Assembly (NCBI GenBank): GCA_938038445.1
Contig: CALHRZ010000004.1
Location: 1-64,000, forward strand
Length of the DNA stretch: 64,000 nt
Origin: an uncultured bacterium
GTDB lineage: Bacteria > Verrucomicrobiota > Kiritimatiellia > CAIKKV01
Direction of reading: 5' to 3'
Below the pieces are notes generated by a model. It had not been told where the DNA came from. It saw only the letters and a program-made list of their open reading frames with translations, and did no database searches. A program made the translations under genes and the position numbers. Position 1 is the stretch's first letter; every line of letters starts with the position of its first letter. Shown one piece after another: positions 9,060 to 18,341 of the stretch.

Positions 9060-10438
9060 GGGGACAGATCGTTTCGTGCGGCTTCGGCCAGTTTTTCGGA
9101 CCATTCCTGAACGGCAGCCTCGTCCCGCGCTTCGACAAGAATGCGCAACATGTTTTCCGTGCCCGAGTAGCGAATGACCGTCCGACCCGAGGTGCCGAGG
9201 ATGGCGTGGCATTCGCCGAGGGCCGCCTGCAAATGGGGCATCTGTTCGAGGGGAATCCGTCGTGGGGCGGGAACGTTGACCAGACGCTGGGGATACTCCC
9301 GAAGGCATTGGGCGAGTTCCGCCAACGTAGCGCCCTGTTCCTTCATCAGCCGCAACACTTGAAGAGCGGTCAAAATCCCGTCGCCGGTTGTGGCATAGTC
9401 GAGAAAGATCACATGGCCGCTTTTTTCTCCGCCGAGATTTCCGCCGATGGCGCGAAGCCGTTCGATGACGAGCCGGTCTCCCACGTCGGTCGTTTCCACC
9501 GTTATTCCCGCCTGCTGCAACGCTTGGTGAAGCCCCAGATTGCTCATCGTGGTGACCACACAGGTCTTTCGAGCCAGACGGCCCCGGGAGTGCAGATCAA
9601 GGGCGCACATGGCGATGATACGGTCCCCGTCCACCGTTCGCCCTTCGGCGTCGCAGAATACAATCCGGTCGGCGTCTCCGTCGAGGGCAACCCCCACGTC
9701 GGCCCCGTGCCGGCGGACCAATGCAGCGACGGCCTGGGGATGGAGGGCGCCGCAGTTGTTGTTAATGTTATAGCCATCGGGTTCTGAGGAGGCGCGGATG
9801 ACGCGGGCGCCGAGTTCCCGAAAGATGAGGGGGGCAATTGCGTAAGCGGCGCCGTTCGCGCAATCGAGCGCGAGAGTCAGACCATGGAATCGGCAGGAAT
9901 CAACGGAGGATTTCACATGTTCGATATAACGGCCAGGCGCGTCGTCGAGACGGTAGACCTTGCCGATTTGATCGCTTCGGATATGCGCACTGCTGAGGTC
10001 ACCGGTTTGAACATGCGCCGAGATCGTTGCTTCCATCTCGTCGGAAATCTTAAATCCATCCGACCCAAAGATCTTGATCCCGTTGTCATCGAAAGGATTA
10101 TGGGAGGCGGTCAGCATGATGCCGACGTCGGCGGCCATTGAACGAGTCAGGTGAGCGACCGCCGGCGTTGGCATGGGACCGACGAGCAGGACATCCATTC
10201 CCATTGAGACGAGACCGCTGGTCAGGGCGGTTTCGAGCATATAACCGGATAGGCGGGTATCCTTTCCGATGATGGCCTTGCGCGATCCTGGTCCAGACGC
10301 GCCGCAGAGCAGCGCAATGGCTTTGCCGACGAGCAGGGCGGCCTCGGGCGTAATCGGAAATTCATTGGCACGTCCCCGAATGCCGTCGGTTCCGAATAAG
10401 GAATGTCGGGACGCATTGATGGCGCTCTCGTTTTTCAT
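9056..10438 (-). CDS. glmM: Phosphoglucosamine mutase
   Basis: The 460-aa protein converts glucosamine-6-phosphate to glucosamine-1-phosphate on the way to UDP-GlcNAc for peptidoglycan and LPS. 'LFGTDGIRG' opens the protein; the phosphoserine loop 'TASHNPFDDNGIKIFG' places the catalytic Ser at residue 112; 'LDGDADR' is the metal-binding loop; 'GGEKSGHVIF' is the sugar loop; and 'RYSGTENMLRI' the phosphate loop. GlmM is favoured over other mutases by length and these motifs. I chose ATG at 10438; the frame stays open upstream into the repeat array, which is not expected to be coding. No clear Shine-Dalgarno site is seen at this ATG. It heads a two-gene unit with the GlmU-like gene. Confidence 0.95.
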   Translation of the reverse strand: MKNESAINASRHSLFGTDGIRGRANEFPITPEAALLVGKAIALLCGASGPGSRKAIIGKDTRLSGYMLETALTSGLVSMGMDVLLVGPMPTPAVAHLTRSMAADVGIMLTASHNPFDDNGIKIFGSDGFKISDEMEATISAHVQTGDLSSAHIRSDQIGKVYRLDDAPGRYIEHVKSSVDSCRFHGLTLALDCANGAAYAIAPLIFRELGARVIRASSEPDGYNINNNCGALHPQAVAALVRRHGADVGVALDGDADRIVFCDAEGRTVDGDRIIAMCALDLHSRGRLARKTCVVTTMSNLGLHQALQQAGITVETTDVGDRLVIERLRAIGGNLGGEKSGHVIFLDYATTGDGILTALQVLRLMKEQGATLAELAQCLREYPQRLVNVPAPRRIPLEQMPHLQAALGECHAILGTSGRTVIRYSGTENMLRILVEARDEAAVQEWSEKLAEAARNDLSP

Positions 10439-10553
10439 ACGGGAAGGATTGTCAAGAATCCTTTTCTCGCCGTCAATTGGCTTTTTCGAGGGCCGTTTCA
10501 ACACTTTTCTTCTGGGAGGCATTTGTGCCCTTGAAAGGGAATGCGGAAAAGGC

Positions 10554-10990
10554 AAGGCTTCCGGGGCTGTAGTTCCGCCACTCTGTGGCGGAAAGGGAAA
10601 AAGGCTTCCGGCACTGTAGTTCCGCCACTCTGTGGCGGAAAGGAAAAAGGCTTCCGGCACTGTAGTTCCGCCACTCTGTGGCGGAAAGGAAAAAGGCTTC
10701 CGGCAGGGGACTGCCGGAACTACAGGAAGAAAGGGATAAGGCTTCCGGCAGGGGACTGCCGGAACTACAGGAAGAAAGGGAAAAGGCTTCCGGCAGGGGA
10801 GTGCCGGAACTACAGGAAGAAAGGAAATGCGGCTTCCGGCAGGGGAGTGCCGGAACTACAGGAAGAAAGGGAAAAGGCTTCCGTCAGGGGACTGCCGGAA
10901 CTACAGGAAGAAAGGGATAAGGCTTCCGGCAGGGGAGTGCCGGAACTACAGGAAGAAAGGGAAAAGGCTTCCGGCAGGGGACTGCCGGCG
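10554..10990. repeat. Tandem array of about 45-bp hairpin-forming repeats (ten units, two types)
   Basis: Ten units start with GGCTTCCG at 10556, 10603, 10649, 10695, 10740, 10785, 10831, 10876, 10921 and 10966, a period of 45-47 bp. The first three (type A) hold TGTAGTTCCG and the palindrome TCCGCCACTCTGTGGCGGA. The last seven (type B) hold a palindrome CCGGCAGGGGACTGCCGG (one variant has GTCAGG, some have GAGTGCC) followed by GGAACTACAGGAAGAAAGG. The arm GTAGTTCC of type A appears as its reverse complement GGAACTAC in type B. The last unit is truncated. There are no unique spacers, so it is not a CRISPR. The array lies between the divergent glmM and uvrA. Confidence 0.93.
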
Positions 10991-11092
10991 CCTGGGATTG
11001 GCGGTAGGATTCAAAATCCCCCCCAATGACGTCGAATTTCTCCCCGCTTTACCGATTGCGCGGGGAAGGGACAGAATGGTTAAATAAGGGGA

Positions 11093-13939
11093 ATGAACCA
11101 ACGCGAGTGGATTGTCGTCTCCGGCGCCCGCCAACATAACCTGAAAAACATCACGGTTCGAATTCCGCGGAATTCCCTGACAGTGGTGACCGGTTTGAGC
11201 GGATCAGGGAAATCCTCACTTGTTTTCGACACGCTCTATGCCGAGGGCCGGCGGCGATATGTCGAAAGCCTCTCCGCCTATGCCCGACAGTTTTTGGACC
11301 GGTTCCAAAAACCCGATGTGGACGCGATTGAAGGGCTTTCGCCCGCTCTCGCCATCGAACAGCGAAGCGGGGCTCACAATCCCCGCTCAACCGTAGCGAC
11401 CGTCACGGAAATCCACGACTATCTCCGGTTGGTCTTCGCCGCCCTCGGCACCCGCCATTGCCCCCAATGCGGCAAGCCGCTTACGCGACAAACGGCGGAA
11501 CAGATGGCCGATTGTCTGATGGCCCTTCCCCCCGGCACGCGGTTTCATCTTCTGGCGCCAGTGCCGGAAGCCGCGAGCGGCGACGGTCCTCGTGCCTTAG
11601 AGGCTATTCGCCGCCGCGGATATCTCCGCATCCGGGTGGATGGCCGAATCGGAGAGCTGGAGCAATTTTCCCCGGCCGAAACAGCCGCCGCCCGCCGACT
11701 GGAGGTGGTGGTGGATCGTTTAAAGATGGAACCGAACCTTCGTTCTCGGCTGACCGACTCCATCGAGCTATCGCTTCGGGAGGGCAGCGGGCGTATGACC
11801 GCCCTCGTGGAACTCGAGGGGTTGCCGACCGAGGAGATTTTCTTTTCCGAAAAGAATGAGTGCACGGCCTGCAATCTTCAGTTTGAAGAACTTACACCTT
11901 CCCACTTCTCGTTCAACAGCCCCCGCGGAGCTTGTCCGTCCTGCCTCGGGTTAGGCGTTCGGTTGGTCTTTGATGAGGGATGCGCGGTTCCCGACCCGTC
12001 CCGCTCGCTTCGAAAAGGAGCGATCGAACCATGGCGAAGGGGCGGTCGCCGGCTGATTCTTTATTACAACAGTCTTTTGAGAGGACTGGCCAACCAGTTT
12101 GATTTTTCTCTTGATGTGCCTTATCAGGACTTGCCCGATACGATCCGCCGCATGCTCATGCACGGAACGGGGGAAGAACCGGTGGAAACGATTCGGTGGA
12201 GCCGGGGTGCCTGGCGTCGGAGCCGAAAGCCCTTCGAGGGAGTTTTACCCAATTTGGAACGGCGTTTGAAAGAGACCGAAAGCGAAGCGGTGCGTCAGAT
12301 GCTCCGCCGCTACATGACGCGCCGGCATTGCGAGGCATGCGGCGGGTTACGACTGCGGCCGGAACCCTTAGCCTGTCGCCTTCGGGAGCGGAATATCGCC
12401 GAGATAACCGCTCTTTCCGTTCGGGATGCGTTGGCCTTTCTAACGGCGGCGAATTGGACGGCGGAAGAGGAACGCCGGGCCGGCGAGGCTCTTCGGGAAG
12501 TCGAGAAACGGATTCGTCTATTGGCCGAAGTGGGGCTTGACTATCTGACTTTGGATCGGGAAAGCCATACCCTGTCAGGAGGAGAAGCCCAGCGGGTTCG
12601 GCTGGCCAGCCAGATCGGTTCCCGGCTTTGCGGAGTGCTCTATGTGCTGGACGAACCGAGTGTGGGGCTTCATCCGCGGGACCAGGAGCGGCTATTGCAC
12701 GTCTTGGAGGGTCTGCGCGATCTGGGCAACACGGTCCTTGTGGTCGAGCACGACGAAATGACTATCCGGCAGGCGGACTGGGTGGTGGACCTCGGCCCCG
12801 GAGCCGGCCGACAGGGGGGGCAAGTCGTGGCCGGCGGGGCGCCGGAGGAGGTGTTGGCTCACCCAGATTCGTTGACCGCGAACTATCTGAACGGCATCCG
12901 AAAGATCCCTGTCCCGAAAGATCGGCATGCGCCGGGGGGCGATTGGCTCACTGTTGAAGGGGCGGCCGAACACAATTTGAAGGCGATTGACGTTCATATC
13001 CCGCTTGGTCTTTTTGTTTGCGTCACAGGCGTTTCGGGAAGCGGAAAGAGCACGCTGGTGGAGGATATCCTCTGCCGGGCACTGGCCCGGCGATTGCACG
13101 GCGGGCAGGAAATTCCGGGCCGCCATCGGGCCCTGCGGGGCGCGGAACGGATCGACCGGCTGATCCGAATTGATCAGACCCCTGTTGGACGAACCCCTCG
13201 CAGCAACCCGGCAACCTATACGGGGGCGTGGGAGGATATACGGTCCCTTTTTGCAACTCTTCCGGCCTCCCGGGTACGGGGGTTCGGTTCTGGGCGGTTC
13301 AGCTTCAACGTCAAGGGCGGGCGCTGCGAAGTATGCAAAGGCGACGGGCTGTTGAGGATCGAAATGCAATTTTTGCCCGATGTATATGTGCCGTGCGAGG
13401 CATGCAACGGCCGTCGTTTCAACCGTGAGACTCTGGAGATCCGCTATCGGGGTCGGACCATTTCCGATGTGCTGGAGATGACGGTCGAAGAGGCGCTGGA
13501 GTTTTTCGCGGCCGTTCCTGCCTTGGCACGAAAACTCCGGACGTTGACCGAAGCCGGCCTTGGGTATCTTCAATTGGGACAGCCGGCGACGACTCTTTCC
13601 GGCGGAGAAGCCCAGCGGATCAAAATTTCAGCCGAGTTGTCGCGCCGAGCGACGGGCCGGACGCTCTACGTGCTGGACGAGCCAACCACGGGGTTGCACG
13701 CGGCCGATGTAGCCCGCCTTTTGGCGGTTCTGTTCCGGCTGCGGGATGGGGGCAATACCGTTCTTGTGATCGAACATCATCTCGACGTCATCAAGTCCGC
13801 CGACTATATTATTGACTTGGGTCCGGAGGGAGGGGAAGCCGGGGGATGGATTGTGGCGGAGGGGACGCCGGAGGAGGTGGCGAATTGCCCCGCCTCGCAC
13901 ACGGGGAACTGGTTGAAAAAGGTGTTAAACAACCGATGA
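11093..13939 (+). CDS. uvrA: Excinuclease ABC subunit A
   Basis: A 948-aa protein of normal UvrA length; it is the damage-scanning ATPase of nucleotide excision repair. Both ABC modules are complete: Walker A at residues 34-41 (GLSGSGKS) and 646-653 (GVSGSGKS), signature motifs '[18 protein letters not shown]' and '[18 protein letters not shown]', and Walker B '[13 protein letters not shown]' and '[16 protein letters not shown]'. Zinc-finger cysteine pairs are seen at 'HCPQCG', 'CTACNLQ...CPSC' and 'CEVCKGDG...CEAC'. ATG at 11093 has AAGGGG a few bases upstream. The stop overlaps the next gene (ATGA), so it leads a long co-directional run. Confidence 0.97.
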   Translation: MNQREWIVVSGARQHNLKNITVRIPRNSLTVVTGLSGSGKSSLVFDTLYAEGRRRYVESLSAYARQFLDRFQKPDVDAIEGLSPALAIEQRSGAHNPRSTVATVTEIHDYLRLVFAALGTRHCPQCGKPLTRQTAEQMADCLMALPPGTRFHLLAPVPEAASGDGPRALEAIRRRGYLRIRVDGRIGELEQFSPAETAAARRLEVVVDRLKMEPNLRSRLTDSIELSLREGSGRMTALVELEGLPTEEIFFSEKNECTACNLQFEELTPSHFSFNSPRGACPSCLGLGVRLVFDEGCAVPDPSRSLRKGAIEPWRRGGRRLILYYNSLLRGLANQFDFSLDVPYQDLPDTIRRMLMHGTGEEPVETIRWSRGAWRRSRKPFEGVLPNLERRLKETESEAVRQMLRRYMTRRHCEACGGLRLRPEPLACRLRERNIAEITALSVRDALAFLTAANWTAEEERRAGEALREVEKRIRLLAEVGLDYLTLDRESHTLSGGEAQRVRLASQIGSRLCGVLYVLDEPSVGLHPRDQERLLHVLEGLRDLGNTVLVVEHDEMTIRQADWVVDLGPGAGRQGGQVVAGGAPEEVLAHPDSLTANYLNGIRKIPVPKDRHAPGGDWLTVEGAAEHNLKAIDVHIPLGLFVCVTGVSGSGKSTLVEDILCRALARRLHGGQEIPGRHRALRGAERIDRLIRIDQTPVGRTPRSNPATYTGAWEDIRSLFATLPASRVRGFGSGRFSFNVKGGRCEVCKGDGLLRIEMQFLPDVYVPCEACNGRRFNRETLEIRYRGRTISDVLEMTVEEALEFFAAVPALARKLRTLTEAGLGYLQLGQPATTLSGGEAQRIKISAELSRRATGRTLYVLDEPTTGLHAADVARLLAVLFRLRDGGNTVLVIEHHLDVIKSADYIIDLGPEGGEAGGWIVAEGTPEEVANCPASHTGNWLKKVLNNR

Positions 13940-16461
13940 AGGGCGGGTTTTTCATCGTAATCGCGAGTGTGGCGGCAGCAGGGGGAACGTTGCTTTCCGC
14001 TGAGCCGGCAAGCGGATTGGATCCATTGCGAGCGGGTCAGGCTGCATTGGAGGATGCTCAATACGGCATTTCGGAATCCTTTTTTCGGGCGGCGTTGGCT
14101 GGAGCGAAGGGAAAGGAGATCGAAACGGCGGCGCGGATTGGTTTATCCCGTGCGCTTCAAGGGCGCGGAGCCTTTCGCGAGGCATTGGACGTGTTGCCTG
14201 CAGAGCGTTCTCCTCAAAAAGGAGAACGGGGTGCCGGTCCATGGCGGTACGAACGCGCGCAGGCCCTTGTTGCGTTGGGAACGTATGACGAAGCGATGGC
14301 CGAATTGGAGGAAGCCGACGCGATGGATGCCGGCGAGTTGCCTCCGGGGGAGACGGCCCGGCTTCGGGCCTGGCTGTTTTTGAAACAAGCCAAATGGCCG
14401 GAAAGCGATCGAGCGTATGCCGAGTGGGAATCGGCGGTGAACCTTTCGAATCGTCTCGACTGGGTGGAGAGTTGGGCCGGCGCTCTTCTGGCTGCGGGGC
14501 AGCCGAGCCGGGCCGCTCAGGCGGTGCGGCGCGCGTTGGAACGAACGGCGGGGGGTGGAGCGGCGGAAGCAAGAGGGCGGTTGAGAGTGTTTTTGGGGCG
14601 CGTGCTGTTTGTGCAGGGCATGGAGACGGAAGCAGAACAAGAGTGGCGTGCGGTCGTTACGAGTGCCGTTCCGCCTGCGGTTCAATGGCAGGCCTGGCTG
14701 GGCATTGCGGCGTTGGAGGAACGCCGAACGAACCTAACGGAAGCCATCGGGGCTGCTTCGAATGCCTTGGCATTGGCGGGCGGACCTTTGGAGCGGAGGA
14801 CGGCTCGCAAGACCCTGGGTCTTCTTCAGCTTCAACGTTCCGATCCTTCGGAGGGTGTTGCTCTTTTGAAAGGCGTGATTGCCGAGGATCCGACCCAGCC
14901 CGATTGTGCGGATCTCCAATTGAGTGTAGGCCGTGCGTTGCTCAATGCCGGCCGATACGGGGAAGCGGAAAAGCAATTTCGGATTTTCCTGGAGAGTTTT
15001 CCCGAACATGCGCGGATCGGGGAGGCGATGGAGGGGAGGGGTTGGGCGCTGGAGAAACTGGAGCGGCACAGCGAAGCGGCCGAAGCGTTTGAGAAAGCTG
15101 CCGAGAGAGCCGAACGGGCGGAAGTCCGGCGTCGCCTGCTTCTTCAGGCGGCGGGTGCCTATTTTGCAAACCGTCAATACAAAACGGCAGCGGAGCGCTA
15201 TCGGGCGGCAGCGGAGGGGCCGGCCGAAGAGGAGGGGGTTCGCGAGGCATTGTTTCAAGAGGCGGAATGCCTTGCCCGGCAGAACCGGCCGGCGGAGGGG
15301 CGGGCTCGGTTTCAGGAGTTGGCGACGGCGTGGGGCGATACCGTCTGGGGAGAACGGGCGGCGCTTCGCGTGGCGGAACTGATGCAGGAGGAAGGGGATC
15401 TTGTTGGGGCACGGCAGGTGTTGGACCGTTTTCTCGAGAAGGCCGTTTCGGTTTCTCTTCGTGCGCGGGCGCTTTATGTTCGGGGTCTGATTTTGTTTCA
15501 ACAGTATGCGTTTGATGCGGCGTTTCAAGATTTTTCGGAAGCCGTCGAACGGAGCGAAGACCCCGCACTGGTCGAGCGGGCTTTCTACATGCAGGTCTGC
15601 GCTGCTTTCGAACGGGATCAGGATTTCCCTGCCCAGTCTTTGGCTCGGGAGTTTCTCGCCCGCTGGCCGGAGAGCCTTTGGGGAGACGCCGTTCGATTTC
15701 GCCTGGCGGAATCGGCCTATAACCGCGGGAGGTTCGAGGAGGCCGAACAATCCTTTGCGGCACTGGCCGCCCGGACGAACGCCGCTTCCCCGTTGGCCGG
15801 CGACGCGCTTTTCTGGGCGGCTCGATCCGCGGCGGCCCGGAAGGAGTTCGCCCGTGCGGTGGAATACGACAGCCGCTTGCTTCGTGAATATCCCCAGCAT
15901 GGCCGTGCGGGAGAGGCTCTTTTTTTTCAGGCGGAAGCCCTGTTCGAATTGGGCAATTACGAAGGGGCGGCGGCTTTGTTTGACGAAACGATCCGTCGTC
16001 TCCCCGGCACCTATCTGGCGGATGCCGCGTTGGGTCGAAAGGGGGATTGTTTCGCCAGTTTAGGGACCGACCGGCCGGAGCGGCTCGAGGAAGCGATTCG
16101 AATTTACGATGAACTGGCCTCTCATACAAATGCAGTGCTGGAACTGCGGCTACAGGCGGCCTTCAAAAGCGGGCGGACACGGCAAAGAGTGCAGCGAAAC
16201 GACGAGGCTTTCGAACGCTACTACGCCGGGGTAATCCTTCCGTTTCTCGAAGCGCGGCGCAGGGGCCAACCGTTGAACGAGCCCAGTGTCGCCTGGTTTA
16301 CCCGGGCGGCGTTTGAAGCCGCTTCTCTTCTCGAGGCCAAAGGCCGGTGGCGAGAAGCCATCCGATTGTATGAGCGGGTAGCGGACGCTGGAGTGCCCGC
16401 CGCTCCGGAAGCCCGCCGCCGGAGCGACACGCTCCGACGGGAACATTGGCAGTGGCGATGA
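13936..16461 (+). CDS. Secreted tetratricopeptide-repeat protein
   Basis: The 841-aa protein begins with a likely signal peptide ([22 protein letters not shown], cleavage near residue 21) and consists of TPR-type helical repeats, for example 'AGRYGEAEKQFRIFLESFP', 'RGRFEEAEQSFAALAAR' and 'LGNYEGAAALFDETIRR'. Several of the repeats have the P or L/Y pattern of YbgF/BamD-like periplasmic TPRs. ATG at 13936 overlaps the uvrA stop; the longer frame from 13846 lies inside uvrA and is not credible. The exbB gene follows 14 nt later. Together with exbB, exbD and the TonB-like gene it may form a periplasmic energy-transduction system; which substrate is handled cannot be seen. Confidence 0.88.
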   Translation: MKGGFFIVIASVAAAGGTLLSAEPASGLDPLRAGQAALEDAQYGISESFFRAALAGAKGKEIETAARIGLSRALQGRGAFREALDVLPAERSPQKGERGAGPWRYERAQALVALGTYDEAMAELEEADAMDAGELPPGETARLRAWLFLKQAKWPESDRAYAEWESAVNLSNRLDWVESWAGALLAAGQPSRAAQAVRRALERTAGGGAAEARGRLRVFLGRVLFVQGMETEAEQEWRAVVTSAVPPAVQWQAWLGIAALEERRTNLTEAIGAASNALALAGGPLERRTARKTLGLLQLQRSDPSEGVALLKGVIAEDPTQPDCADLQLSVGRALLNAGRYGEAEKQFRIFLESFPEHARIGEAMEGRGWALEKLERHSEAAEAFEKAAERAERAEVRRRLLLQAAGAYFANRQYKTAAERYRAAAEGPAEEEGVREALFQEAECLARQNRPAEGRARFQELATAWGDTVWGERAALRVAELMQEEGDLVGARQVLDRFLEKAVSVSLRARALYVRGLILFQQYAFDAAFQDFSEAVERSEDPALVERAFYMQVCAAFERDQDFPAQSLAREFLARWPESLWGDAVRFRLAESAYNRGRFEEAEQSFAALAARTNAASPLAGDALFWAARSAAARKEFARAVEYDSRLLREYPQHGRAGEALFFQAEALFELGNYEGAAALFDETIRRLPGTYLADAALGRKGDCFASLGTDRPERLEEAIRIYDELASHTNAVLELRLQAAFKSGRTRQRVQRNDEAFERYYAGVILPFLEARRRGQPLNEPSVAWFTRAAFEAASLLEAKGRWREAIRLYERVADAGVPAAPEARRRSDTLRREHWQWR

Positions 16462-16474
16462 AGGAATCCCTCCC

Positions 16475-17104
16475 ATGATGCAACTCATCCTCAACGGCGG
16501 CCCGCTGATGGGACTTCTTTTGGCCGTAGGTGCGGTCGGGTTACTGGTCTTTTTGGAACGGCTTTGGCATCTCCACCGCGCCCGGATCCGGTATGAAGAT
16601 TTTCTCCAGGGGCTTTTCCGGAATCTGGAACAGCAGGATATCCAGGAGGCCCTTACGATCTGCGAGGAGACACCCGGCCCTGTGGCGTACCTGGCCAAGG
16701 TCGCCATTCTCCACCGTCGGCATTCCTTGCCGGAGTTGAAGGAGGCGTTGGACAACGCCGGGCATTCGGAAATATCGCGGATGGAGCGGCGGCTTTCCCT
16801 GCTGGCAACCGTTGCCCAACTTGCGCCTCTCATCGGCCTTCTGGGAACCGTGACGGCGATGATTCAGGCACTATGGAATTTTGAGAGCCGTGGCCCACTC
16901 GTTCATTTTCAGGATCTCTCCGTTTGGCTGATGCAGGCTTTGGCTACCACGGCCATGGGGCTCTTAATTGCCATTGTGGCGCATGCAGGGTATGTTTTTT
17001 TGGCCAATAAAGTCCAGAAGATTGTATTGGATATGGAACGCGCGGCCTCTGAACTCTCGGCGTTTCTTCGTACCCATCCGGAGGAGGGCATGAGAGCGTC
17101 ATGA
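16475..17104 (+). CDS. exbB: MotA/TolQ/ExbB-family proton channel protein
   Basis: The 209-aa inner-membrane protein has a first transmembrane helix at about residues 8-28 (LNGGPLMGLLLAVGAVGLLVF), a cytoplasmic segment, and two further helices in the C-terminal half, of which 'TVAQLAPLIGLLGTVTAMIQ' and 'ALATTAMGLLIAIVAHAGYV' are typical of the ExbB/TolQ channel. It should form the proton channel with the ExbD-like protein encoded next, whose ATG overlaps its stop. Assignment to ExbB rather than TolQ is not secure. There is no pal, tolB or ybgF gene here. Confidence 0.92.
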   Translation: MMQLILNGGPLMGLLLAVGAVGLLVFLERLWHLHRARIRYEDFLQGLFRNLEQQDIQEALTICEETPGPVAYLAKVAILHRRHSLPELKEALDNAGHSEISRMERRLSLLATVAQLAPLIGLLGTVTAMIQALWNFESRGPLVHFQDLSVWLMQALATTAMGLLIAIVAHAGYVFLANKVQKIVLDMERAASELSAFLRTHPEEGMRAS

Positions 17105-17613
17105 ACGATGGATCCTCCACGTTTCGATGGACGGCCCGCTTCCCCGCTCTTTCCCGTCCGGCCGAGCGGCTCAATCGCGGATTGCTGGCGATGGCTCCCT
17201 GGCTCGATGCCGCTCTGTTGCTCCTTTTTTTTCTCTTTGCCGTCTCGCGATTCGTGCTTCAACCCGGGATCAGAATTTCCCTTCCGCAAGGTCCTTTCCG
17301 CGACGGTCTGAACCCTTACCAAACGGCCGTTGCGGTTGTGGTCGCCCATGGGGAGACTGAACCGCCGGGTGAGGGGCGCGAAGTGGCATACGTTGAAGAC
17401 GAGCGGTTTATCCTTTCCCGCCCGGACCATCTGAAAAAACTTCAGGAGACCTGGACGAGCGCTGTGCGACAGTCTCCCGACCGCTCGTTGCTGTTGCAGG
17501 CCGATCCCTCCGTGCGGCACGGAACGTTGGCTCTTCTGCTCCAGGTAGCGGCCGAGGCCGGATTTAAGGAAGCCCTCATCGCCACCCGTCCTTCGGAGTC
17601 TGCAAGGCCGTGA
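17101..17613 (+). CDS. exbD: ExbD/TolR-family protein
   Basis: A 170-aa protein with one membrane helix ('LDAALLLLFFLFAVSRFV', residues 35-52) that contains the conserved essential Asp, D36, and a periplasmic domain afterwards. The ~30-residue N-terminal tail is longer than usual. The C-terminal part ('LLLQADPSVRHGTLALLLQV' then 'EAGFKEALIAT') matches the ExbD pattern for the periplasmic fold. It couples the proton gradient to a periplasmic partner with ExbB. Its start overlaps exbB by 4 nt, and its stop overlaps the GTG of the next gene. Confidence 0.9.
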   Translation: MNDGSSTFRWTARFPALSRPAERLNRGLLAMAPWLDAALLLLFFLFAVSRFVLQPGIRISLPQGPFRDGLNPYQTAVAVVVAHGETEPPGEGREVAYVEDERFILSRPDHLKKLQETWTSAVRQSPDRSLLLQADPSVRHGTLALLLQVAAEAGFKEALIATRPSESARP

Positions 17614-18341
17614 AGCGGAGTCGGACACGTTATTGGGATCGCCGTGTTGCCCAAGATTTTCTGGCGGCGGGCGTCGGGATCCTGGTGTTCGGGATGGTGT
17701 TGGGCTGGGCCGCCCTGCCGATCCGGCGTCCGATGGAGTTCCAGCGACCGACCGTGTTCCGCGTGGTGTTTTTGAGTCCGGACCGTCATCCGGAAGCGTT
17801 CAAGCCCGTTTATTTTTCGTTGCCTTCGCTTTTGGGTTGGAGTCGGCCGGTTCTCAATGGGCAGTTCTCCTCCACGGCCTTTTCTCTTCTGCTTATCAAG
17901 CCGGAGCGTTTTTCCCATCTCCTTGTGCCGCAGTTTCCGATTTTTTCCGAATCGGTCGGAGTTGGGTATTCCTATGGGATTTCGAATGCGCCGCGTCTTG
18001 AGGTTCCACCCGTTTATCGTTTTGAGGGGAAGGCGGGCGAATGGCGATGGGCGGCGGCGATGCCCTCCGGCGGATTGTTCCAGGCTCCCGATGGGTGGGA
18101 ACAGGCGATCGCGGAATTGTTACCCCGGGGCGAAACCCTTTGGCTGCTTTTGGAAGCCGATGAAACAGGGCACGTGACCCGTGTGCTTCCGCTTCCGCCT
18201 TTTGATCCGGCATGGGCCGGGCCATTGAAAGCGGTCTGGCGCAAGGCCCGATTGCCGGCGGGACAAAAATCGGCGTGGATTCAGATCGTCCGGCAGTTAG
18301 AATGGGTGACCTTGCCATCGGAAGGAGATCGGACGAAATGA
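17610..18341 (+). CDS. TonB-like inner-membrane protein, divergent
   Basis: The 243-aa protein has a single N-terminal membrane helix ('FLAAGVGILVFGMVLGWAALPI', residues 17-38) and a periplasmic remainder. Its place after exbB/exbD suggests a TonB- or TolA-like partner, and the C-terminal stretch ('TLWLLLEADETGHVTRVLPL') has the pattern of a TonB C-terminal strand, but the Pro-rich linker and the YP motif of TonB are absent. I therefore treat the family as unproven. The GTG start at 17610 overlaps the exbD stop (GTGA), and the stop overlaps the hisD ATG. Confidence 0.7.
   Translation: MKRSRTRYWDRRVAQDFLAAGVGILVFGMVLGWAALPIRRPMEFQRPTVFRVVFLSPDRHPEAFKPVYFSLPSLLGWSRPVLNGQFSSTAFSLLLIKPERFSHLLVPQFPIFSESVGVGYSYGISNAPRLEVPPVYRFEGKAGEWRWAAAMPSGGLFQAPDGWEQAIAELLPRGETLWLLLEADETGHVTRVLPLPPFDPAWAGPLKAVWRKARLPAGQKSAWIQIVRQLEWVTLPSEGDRTK

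Noticed and set aside
10554-10990. CRISPR array
   Set aside because: The whole unit repeats with no unique spacers and there are no cas genes in the window.
10541-11029. 162-aa open frame running through the tandem repeats (KASGRG...PELQEERE type)
   Set aside because: Units of 45 bp stay in frame by chance, but the 46-47 bp units shift the frame and change the peptide. It has no ribosome site and no family resemblance; the hairpins explain the sequence.
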